A DNA stretch of 5,554 nt, taken from contig JAJRUY010000290.1 of the NCBI GenBank assembly GCA_024277555.1, positions 1 through 5,554 of the forward strand, written 5' to 3'. The position numbers were made by a program, and so were the translations under genes. Shown here piece after piece: positions 1-4,221 of this stretch; position 1 is the first letter of the stretch, and each line of letters begins with the position of its first letter. The notes under the pieces were generated by a model. That model made no database searches. It was given only the letters and a program-made list of their open reading frames with translations, and was not told the DNA's origin. The DNA is from Gammaproteobacteria bacterium (GTDB lineage Bacteria; Pseudomonadota; Gammaproteobacteria; Chromatiales; Chromatiaceae).

Positions 1-31
1 CGGATTACCTTTTTCCTCAGTCACTGATGAG

Positions 32-40
32 TGGTATGAT
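32..40 (+). promoter_or_regulatory. Extended -10 promoter candidate for the cytochrome c gene
   Basis: The sequence TGGTATGAT has a TG dinucleotide one base before TATGAT, which matches the sigma-70 consensus TATAAT at 5 of 6 positions. This is the arrangement of an extended -10 element. No good -35 box is seen at 16-18 bp upstream; TTTTCC at 11-16 is the nearest and is weak, which extended -10 promoters tolerate. Transcription would begin near base 47 and give a leader of about 60 nt before the cytochrome start. This is inferred from sequence pattern only. Confidence 0.5.
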
Positions 41-60
41 TCAAAAAGTTATGACTTACT

Positions 61-86
61 GTCAGGCATTCCCGTAAACGCCTGAC
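61..86 (+). other. Inverted repeat (possible stem-loop or operator) in the cytochrome 5' leader
   Basis: GTCAGGC at 61-67 is followed 12 bases later by its exact reverse complement GCCTGAC at 80-86. It lies between the candidate promoter and the ribosome binding site. It could form a hairpin in the leader RNA or be a binding site for a dimeric regulator. It could also be the remnant 3' hairpin of a gene left of the window, but no T-tract follows it on the + strand, so it is not a convincing terminator. The repeat is seen directly; any function is inferred. Confidence 0.4.
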
Positions 87-95
87 CCCGGACTC

Positions 96-101
96 GAGGA
101 A
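96..101 (+). promoter_or_regulatory. Ribosome binding site that selects the GTG start of the cytochrome gene
   Basis: GAGGAA at 96-101 is the only good Shine-Dalgarno match before the cytochrome. It directly abuts the ATG at 102, leaving no spacer, but sits 6 nt before the in-frame GTG at 108. That spacing is near optimal and favours GTG 108 as the true start. Confidence 0.6.
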
Positions 102-107
102 ATGATT

Positions 108-566
108 GTGGTAAAGAAATTTCAATCTTCTGTTCTATCTCTCCTGGCTGTTGCGGCCATGGGTTCTGCTACCGTGGTAGCTGCCGAAGATGATGTGGTG
201 GCCCGCATCAAACCTGTGGGCGAGGTGAATGTGGCGGATCAGGCAGCAGCTGCGGCTGCCCCAGCCGCGACTGCTGCAGCGGCAGCTCCTGCTCCTGCAG
301 CACCTGCTGCTGCGTCTGACGATCCAGGTGCGGCACTTTATGTGGCTAAAGGCTGCACGGCTTGTCATGGCGCGGATGGAAAGACCGCTATTATGGATAC
401 CTATCCCAAGATTGCTGGTCAGAGTGTTGAATATACCCTGGCGCAAATGAAAGACATCAAGACCGGCGCTCGCAGCAACGGTCAAACTGCAGTGATGAAA
501 GGTCTGGTTGCCGGTGTGTCAGATGAAGATCTGAAAACCATCGCCGAGTGGTTGTCGAAGCAATAA
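108..566 (+). CDS. Periplasmic mono-haem c-type cytochrome (class I, c4/c5-like)
   Basis: This is an exported electron-carrier protein of 152 aa when read from GTG 108; an ATG at 102 would add two residues but has no spacer to the ribosome binding site. A Sec signal peptide is visible at residues 1-26 (two Lys, a hydrophobic core, Ala-rich end), followed by the leader motif VARIKPVGEV. An almost pure Ala/Pro linker follows at about 45-69. The haem domain runs from 73 to 152. Haem attachment is CTACH, with Cys83, Cys86 and the axial ligand His87. The likely second axial ligand is Met130 in the AVMKG segment, and a C-terminal helix carries SDEDLKTIAEWL. The PKIAGQ and K-x-G-x-R segments resemble cytochrome c4-type domains, while the RIKPVG leader recalls c5 proteins. 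The likely role is shuttling electrons between respiratory complexes in the periplasm; the partner is unknown. From memory, Pseudomonas keeps a c5 gene (cycB) a few genes from rep, so the neighbourhood may be old. The cytochrome c call is secure; the subclass is less so. Confidence 0.93.
   Translation: MVKKFQSSVLSLLAVAAMGSATVVAAEDDVVARIKPVGEVNVADQAAAAAAPAATAAAAAPAPAAPAAASDDPGAALYVAKGCTACHGADGKTAIMDTYPKIAGQSVEYTLAQMKDIKTGARSNGQTAVMKGLVAGVSDEDLKTIAEWLSKQ
243..314 (+). repeat. Low-complexity Ala/Pro-rich linker tract in the cytochrome
   Basis: Twenty-four consecutive codons encode only Ala and Pro apart from one Thr, written mostly with GCN codons (GCA, GCT, GCG, GCC mixed). The tract contains imperfect GCAGC/GCTGC units and short palindromes such as GCTGCAGC. 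It tethers the haem domain away from the signal peptide or N-terminal segment. Such tracts often change length by replication slippage between strains. Confidence 0.7.
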
Positions 567-575
567 GTCCTTATT
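562..575. other. Palindrome holding both convergent stop codons
   Basis: AATAAG at 562-567 and CTTATT at 570-575 are perfect reverse complements with a 2-bp spacer. The first arm contains the TAA stop of the cytochrome gene. The second contains the complement of the TAA stop of rep. The stem is AT-rich with a 2-nt loop and no T-tract on either side, so it is a weak terminator at best. It may simply reflect two converging TAA codons. Confidence 0.4.
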
Positions 576-2574
576 CGAGCATTGCCTTGAGGCTGGCCAG
601 GTGGGATTTCCCCCTGGCCTTCTTTTCTTCCGCAGATATGTTGCTCTCCCGCCCTTCCCATTGCAGATCTTCCTCGGGAAGCTCCTGCAGGAAGCGGCTG
701 GGTTCGCAATCCACCACTTCACCGCCCTTGCGGCGCTTGCGGGCAAAGCTGATGTGCAATACCCGGCGGGCGCGGGTGATGCCTACATAGGCCAGGCGCC
801 GTTCTTCCTCGATGTTGTTATCTTCGATGCTGACGCGATGGGGCAGCAGCTCTTCTTCCATGCCTGCCAGAAACACATAGGGAAATTCCAGCCCCTTGGC
901 GGCGTGCAGCGTCATCAGGCTGACCCTTTCTTCGGCGCTGTCTTCATCCTGGCGCTCGAGGATGTCCATCAGCGCCAGATGGCTGATCATTTCGGCCAGG
1001 CTTTCACCGCGCATTTCGTCCTCGTGCAGACGCTGCAGCCAGTCCAGCAATTCTTCCACGTTTTCTGCGCGCCGCTGGGCGGCCTTGTCGTTGGAGGATG
1101 TCTGGTACAGCCAGGCTTCGTAGTCCATATCACCCAACAGTTCACGTGCGGTTTTCACCGGGTGATCTTCGTGGGCGAGACGGGACAGGTTCCGGATCCA
1201 CTGGCTGAATTCCCGCAGACGGGTGATAGCGGCAGGCTTGAGCCGCTCGGCCAGGCCCATTTCATCAATGGCATCGAACAGGGGGAGCTTCCTGCTGCTG
1301 GCGTAGCTGCCCAGCTGCTCCAGGGTGCCAGGTCCGATCTGCCGCCTGGGAGTGTTGACTACACGCAAAAAGGCGGCGTCGTCCTGGGGGTTGGCCAGCA
1401 GGCGCAGGTAGGCCATGATGTCCTTGATTTCCGTGCGGGAGAAAAATGAACTGCCGCCGCTGATGAAATAGGGCACATTGTGCAGACGCAGCAGTTTCTC
1501 GAAAATACGCGACTGGTGATTGCCGCGGTAGAGGACGGCGTAGTCGCCGTATTCCCGCTTGTGCATCACCCTCTGGTGGATGATTTCCGATACCACCCGT
1601 TCGGCTTCGTGTTCCTCATCGCGGCACTGAAAGACGCGGATTTCCTCTCCCGGTCCCAGCTCGCTCCACAGGCGTTTCTCAAATACATGGGGGTTATTGG
1701 CGATGAGCTGGTTGGCGGCCTTGAGGATGCGACCGGTGGAGCGGTAGTTCTGCTCCAGCTTGACGACCTTGAGCCGGGGGAAATCTTCCTTGAGCCTGGC
1801 CAGGTTTTCCGGGCGGGCGCCACGCCAGGCGTAAATGGACTGATCGTCGTCTCCGACCACGGTCAGCGCCCCGCGCACCCCGACCAGCAGGCGCACCAAT
1901 TCATACTGGGCACTGTTGGTATCCTGGTACTCGTCCACCAGCAGGTAATGGATTTTGTGTTGCCAGCGTTCCAGAACCTGGGCATCTTGCTGCAGTAGTT
2001 GCACCGGCAACTGGATCAGGTCATCAAAATCCACGGCGTTGTAGGCGCCGAGGGTGCGCTGATAGGCGGCATAGATCTGTCCGTGATGCAGCTCCAGTGC
2101 ATCACCTGCACGGGACATGGCTGTTTCCGGGGAAAGCAGATCATTTTTCCACTGGGAGATCTGCCAGCGCGCCAGGCGGATGGCTTCGTTGTCCGGCTCG
2201 TCCTTGAGCAGGATTTCCCGGATCAGGTGTTCGCTGTCCTGGGTGTCGAGAATGGTAAAGCCGGGGCGCAGATCGGCGGCCTGGTGCTCGTGTTTGAGTA
2301 TGTTCAGCCCCAGGGTGTGAAAGGTGGAAATGCGCAGTCCGCGGCTGTTGCTGCCCTGCAGCAGCTCTGCCACCCTGGCTTTCATTTCCCTGGCGGCCTT
2401 GTTGGTGAAGGTTACGGCAGTGATGTGATGGGGCGCCATGCCGACCTTGTTGATCAGGTGGGCGATCTTGCGGGTGATGACCCGGGTTTTTCCCGAGCCC
2501 GCGCCAGCGAGCACCAGCAACGGGCCATCGAGATAGCTTGCTGCTTCACCTTGCCTTGGATTGAGGTCGTTCAT
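571..2574 (-). CDS. rep: ATP-dependent DNA helicase Rep (superfamily 1A, 3'-5')
   Basis: The protein is 667 aa, against 673 for E. coli Rep, and is collinear with it from end to end. Rep translocates 3'-5' on single-stranded DNA, removes protein roadblocks ahead of replication forks and aids fork restart. The motifs are intact and in order. The Q-motif Gln8 and Walker A AGAGSGKT (23-30) are followed by motif Ia TFTNKAAREM (55-64), Walker B/DExx VDEYQDTN (213-220) and motif III GDDDQSIYAWRGA (241-253). Motif IV QNYRST is at 275-280, motif V TLHAAKGLEF at 555-564 and motif VI RRLAYVGITRAR at 592-603. The Rep-typical C-terminus GKSHLASLKAM is at 655-665, and the start NPRQ fits Rep better than UvrD or PcrA. 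The ATG at 2574 has only a weak upstream AGG two bases away, suggesting modest translation. The gene is convergent with the cytochrome (4 bp between stops) and divergent from the LOG gene. No sign of truncation or frameshift is seen. Confidence 0.97.
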   Translation of the reverse strand: MNDLNPRQGEAASYLDGPLLVLAGAGSGKTRVITRKIAHLINKVGMAPHHITAVTFTNKAAREMKARVAELLQGSNSRGLRISTFHTLGLNILKHEHQAADLRPGFTILDTQDSEHLIREILLKDEPDNEAIRLARWQISQWKNDLLSPETAMSRAGDALELHHGQIYAAYQRTLGAYNAVDFDDLIQLPVQLLQQDAQVLERWQHKIHYLLVDEYQDTNSAQYELVRLLVGVRGALTVVGDDDQSIYAWRGARPENLARLKEDFPRLKVVKLEQNYRSTGRILKAANQLIANNPHVFEKRLWSELGPGEEIRVFQCRDEEHEAERVVSEIIHQRVMHKREYGDYAVLYRGNHQSRIFEKLLRLHNVPYFISGGSSFFSRTEIKDIMAYLRLLANPQDDAAFLRVVNTPRRQIGPGTLEQLGSYASSRKLPLFDAIDEMGLAERLKPAAITRLREFSQWIRNLSRLAHEDHPVKTARELLGDMDYEAWLYQTSSNDKAAQRRAENVEELLDWLQRLHEDEMRGESLAEMISHLALMDILERQDEDSAEERVSLMTLHAAKGLEFPYVFLAGMEEELLPHRVSIEDNNIEEERRLAYVGITRARRVLHISFARKRRKGGEVVDCEPSRFLQELPEEDLQWEGRESNISAEEKKARGKSHLASLKAMLE
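595..629 (+). terminator. Rho-independent terminator of the cytochrome gene, inside rep
   Basis: GGCCAGG at 595-601 pairs perfectly with CCTGGCC at 613-619. With U602 bulged out, GGG at 603-605 pairs with CCC at 610-612, closing a loop of AUUU. The resulting 10-bp GC-rich stem is followed by TTCTTTTCTT (8 T of 10) at 620-629 on the + strand. It starts 28 bp after the cytochrome stop codon. The whole element lies within the antisense of Rep codons 649-660. It would stop rightward transcription before it runs far into rep antisense. The structure was folded by eye and no energy was computed. Confidence 0.7.
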
Positions 2575-2617
2575 GGCCTATAGTTGGAGCCTTGCCTTGC
2601 CTGAAGCCGGGGCGGGG

Positions 2618-2645
2618 ATTCTAACCCAGAGAGACCAAGCATGAA
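2618..2645 (-). promoter_or_regulatory. Possible sigma-70 promoter for rep
   Basis: Read on the minus strand, TAGAAT (complement of 2618-2623) matches TATAAT at 5 of 6 positions. TTCATG (complement of 2640-2645) lies 16 bp upstream and matches the -35 consensus at 3 of 6. Transcription would begin near 2611 and leave a leader of about 36 nt before the rep ATG. The -35 element overlaps the start codon of the divergent LOG gene, so transcription and translation could interfere there. No convincing rightward promoter for the LOG gene was found in the 66-bp gap. This is a weak prediction. Confidence 0.3.
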
Positions 2646-3360
2646 TGATTTTTCCTCCATCCGACCCAAAAGCCCTGGTACCAACGCCGAGCTCAGCCGC
2701 GAATCCTGGCGCGTGTTCCAGATCATGGCGGAATTTGTGGAGGGATTTGAAAGGCTCAGTCGTATCCGCCCGGCGGTGAGTATTTTCGGTTCGGCGAGAA
2801 CGCCGGAGGATCACCCCTGGTATGCCAAGGCGGAAGAGGTCTCCCGCCTGTTGTCCGATTCCGGGTTTTCGGTGATTAGCGGAGGCGGGCCGGGGATCAT
2901 GGAAGCGGCCAACAAGGGGGCTTTTGCCGGTGAATCGCCGAGTATTGGCCTGAATATCCACCTTCCCCACGAACAGGGCGCAAACCCCTATCAGGATGTT
3001 TCCCTGACCTACCGGCACTTTTTTGCGCGCAAGGTGATGTTCATCAAATATGCGGCGGCCTATGTCGTGCTCCCCGGTGGATTCGGCACCCTGGATGAGC
3101 TGGCGGAATGCCTGACCCTGGTGCAAACCGGCAAGAGCCGCAGAATCCCCATTATCCTGGTGGAAAGCGATTTCTGGGACGGCTTGCTGGAGTGGTTTCG
3201 CCGTACCCTGTGCGAGGCAGGCACTATCAGTCCTGAGGATATGGATCTGATCCAGGTCTGCGATGAACCGCAGCAGATCGTGCGAGCCATTTTCGATCAC
3301 TACGGAGGGCGCGGGTTTGAGCCCTCTGCGGATGAACTGGAAATTCTTCTGGAGTTATAA
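2641..3360 (+). CDS. LOG-family (TIGR00730) Rossmann-fold nucleotide phosphoribohydrolase-like protein
   Basis: This is a 239-aa cytosolic protein of the LOG family, once mislabelled lysine decarboxylase. Characterised members hydrolyse the N-glycosidic bond of nucleoside 5'-monophosphates, including cytokinin riboside monophosphates, releasing base and ribose 5-phosphate. Both signature motifs are intact: GGGPGIMEAA at 81-90 and PGGFGTLDE at 145-153, with catalytic-type Glu153. The conserved Arg130-Lys131 pair sits before the second motif, and the first Rossmann strand carries SIFGSAR at 47-53. The N-terminal helical extension of about 40 residues and the total length suggest the longer, type-II-like LOG group rather than the roughly 190-aa short form. 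The ATG at 2641 is preceded by AGAGAG at 2628-2633 with a 7-nt spacer. It is the first gene of the rightward cluster. Whether the true substrate is AMP, another nucleotide or a cytokinin precursor cannot be told from sequence; purine salvage or nucleotide homeostasis is an inference. Confidence 0.9.
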   Translation: MNDFSSIRPKSPGTNAELSRESWRVFQIMAEFVEGFERLSRIRPAVSIFGSARTPEDHPWYAKAEEVSRLLSDSGFSVISGGGPGIMEAANKGAFAGESPSIGLNIHLPHEQGANPYQDVSLTYRHFFARKVMFIKYAAAYVVLPGGFGTLDELAECLTLVQTGKSRRIPIILVESDFWDGLLEWFRRTLCEAGTISPEDMDLIQVCDEPQQIVRAIFDHYGGRGFEPSADELEILLEL

Positions 3361-3361
3361 T
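3333..3361 (+). promoter_or_regulatory. Possible internal promoter overlapping the LOG stop codon
   Basis: TATAAT at 3356-3361 is a perfect -10 hexamer that includes the TAA stop of the LOG gene. TGAACT at 3333-3338 lies 17 bp upstream and matches the -35 consensus at 3 of 6 positions. Transcription would start near 3368, after the ATG at 3363 but before the ATG at 3390. It could drive the DUF2782 and TRAP genes independently of the LOG gene. A TATAAT hexamer can occur by chance, so confidence is limited. Confidence 0.35.
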
Positions 3362-3378
3362 CATGACTTTCTCCCGCC

Positions 3379-3382
3379 AGGA
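3379..3382 (+). promoter_or_regulatory. Ribosome binding site favouring the ATG at 3390
   Basis: AGGA at 3379-3382 lies 7 nt before the ATG at 3390. A rival site, GGAG at 3351-3354, lies 8 nt before an in-frame ATG at 3363. Both are acceptable, but the signal peptide begins cleanly at 3390 and the internal promoter candidate would start transcripts after 3363. Confidence 0.45.
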
Positions 3383-3389
3383 TGTACCC

Positions 3390-3695
3390 ATGAAACCACT
3401 GATTCTCGCCAGCATGCTGTTGTTGCCCGCTGCCCTCTGGGCGGAAAACCAGCCTTCCCCGCCACCGGTTCAGGAAAACCAGGAAGACCTGGAGCCGGAT
3501 GTGACCATTCGCCAGGAGGAGGCGAAAACCGTACATGAATACCGTATCAACGGACGCTTGTACATGGTGAAAATCGTGCCGCTAAAGGGCGCCCCCTATT
3601 ATCTGCTGGATCTGGATGGAGACGGGGAGATGGATACCCAGGAGGATGACCCGAACAGCGTGGTGGTGCCGCAATGGGTATTGTTCCGCTGGTAG
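3390..3695 (+). CDS. Small exported DUF2782 protein with an EF-hand-like calcium loop
   Basis: The preferred start gives 101 aa; ATG 3363 would add nine residues (MTFSRQDVP) ahead of the signal peptide. Residues 1-18 form a typical Sec signal: Lys2, a Leu-rich core, then ALWA with predicted cleavage after Ala18. A Pro/Gln/Glu-rich linker at 19-36 leads into the DUF2782 core: VTIRQEE (38-44), EYRINGRLYMVKIVP (50-64), YYLLDLDGDG (70-79) and the C-terminal VPQWVLFRW (93-101). The family has no established function and is found mainly in gammaproteobacteria; from memory, Pseudomonas has a homologue beside polA. Residues 74-85 (DLDGDGEMDTQE) match the EF-hand loop at every ligand position: Asp 1, 3, 5, Gly 6, Glu 7, hydrophobic 8, Asp 9, Glu 12. 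Periplasmic Ca2+ binding is therefore plausible but unproven. The gene follows LOG by 29 bp and precedes the TRAP small permease by 19 bp. No function is assigned. Confidence 0.88.
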   Translation: MKPLILASMLLLPAALWAENQPSPPPVQENQEDLEPDVTIRQEEAKTVHEYRINGRLYMVKIVPLKGAPYYLLDLDGDGEMDTQEDDPNSVVVPQWVLFRW

Positions 3696-3714
3696 CAGGC
3701 CTGATCCCCAAGCC

Positions 3715-4221
3715 TTGAAAACCCTGATTCAAAGACTGGAGACCCTGGTGGATCTCACCGGGTGTGCTGTGGCCTGGGCGACGCTGCTGATGGTGCTCAT
3801 CACCTTTGCGGTGGTGCTGTTGCGTTACCTGCTGGATCTGGGGTGGATTGCCATGCAGGAATCCATCACCTATCTTCACGCCCTGGTATTCATGCTGGGC
3901 GCCGCCTATACCCTCAGGCATCAGGGACATGTGCGGGTGGATATCTTTTACCGGAAGTTCAGTCACAAGGGTCGTGCCTGGGTGAATCTGCTGGGCACTG
4001 TGCTGCTGCTATTTCCCCTGATGGGCTTTATCTTCTGGATCAGCTGGGAGTATGTGCTGGAGTCCTGGAAAGTGTTCGAGGGGTCGAGAGAGGCTGGTGG
4101 CCTGCCGGGAGTTTTCCTGCTCAAGACCCTGCTGCTGTTGCTGCCTCTGAGCATGATGCTGCAGGGGCTGGCGCTGATTCTGCGCAGCCTGGTGATTCTC
4201 CGGGGGGAAGATCTTGGTTGA
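3715..4221 (+). CDS. TRAP transporter small permease subunit (DctQ-type, FcbT2-like)
   Basis: This is the small inner-membrane subunit of a tripartite ATP-independent periplasmic transporter, which couples substrate uptake to an ion gradient. From TTG 3715 the product is 168 aa with four hydrophobic helices at about 15-40, 47-67, 90-112 and 132-156. DctQ hallmarks are Arg37-Tyr38 after helix 1, Glu49 at the start of helix 2, and HQGHVRVD (69-76) in the loop after helix 2. The segment SWKVFEGSREAGGLPGVFLLK (117-137) is typical of the mannitol/chloroaromatic class (COG4665). In-frame ATGs at 3616 and 3646 overlap the DUF2782 gene, add hydrophilic residues unlike the family and lack properly spaced ribosome binding sites. 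They are disfavoured. TTG 3715 itself has no clear Shine-Dalgarno sequence; translation may be coupled to the DUF2782 stop 19 bp upstream. The gene overlaps the large permease by 8 bp. The substrate is unknown. Confidence 0.9.
   Translation: MKTLIQRLETLVDLTGCAVAWATLLMVLITFAVVLLRYLLDLGWIAMQESITYLHALVFMLGAAYTLRHQGHVRVDIFYRKFSHKGRAWVNLLGTVLLLFPLMGFIFWISWEYVLESWKVFEGSREAGGLPGVFLLKTLLLLLPLSMMLQGLALILRSLVILRGEDLG
4204..4210 (+). promoter_or_regulatory. Ribosome binding site for the TTG start of the TRAP large permease
   Basis: The end of the small permease gene carries a run of six G followed by AAG (4202-4210). The GGGGA part at 4204-4208 lies 5 nt before TTG 4214. It is the only purine-rich site at suitable distance from any start in this frame and supports TTG 4214. 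Its position inside the upstream gene implies translational coupling. Confidence 0.5.

Noticed and set aside
135..485. Leftward open frame antisense to the cytochrome
   Set aside because: It is Ser/Arg/Cys-rich because it reads the Ala/Pro tract backwards. The + strand has a signal peptide and haem motif.
601..1449. Long rightward open frame of 282 codons antisense to rep
   Set aside because: It lies wholly inside the intact rep gene and lacks recognisable domains or a ribosome binding site. It is explained by GC-rich codon use on the other strand; the same applies to the frames at 1480-1998 and 1999-2583.
2592..2624. Rightward promoter for the LOG gene (TTGCCT at 2597-2602 with TTCTAA at 2619-2624)
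   Set aside because: The -10 hexamer matches consensus at only 2 of 6 positions, too weak to list as a feature.
2578..3300. Leftward open frame of 240 codons antisense to the LOG gene
   Set aside because: The LOG gene has both family motifs intact on the + strand. The antisense product shows no domain.
3303..3328. Hairpin near the LOG 3' end (GAGGGC at 3305-3310 with GCCCTC at 3321-3326)
   Set aside because: No T-tract follows, the loop is 10 nt and the element lies within coding sequence 30 bp before the stop, so it is not a credible terminator.
3616..3714. Upstream in-frame extension of the small permease (ATG 3616 or 3646)
   Set aside because: The extra residues are the out-of-frame reading of the conserved DUF2782 C-terminus, do not resemble DctQ N-termini, and ATG 3646 has AGGAGG directly abutting it with no spacer.
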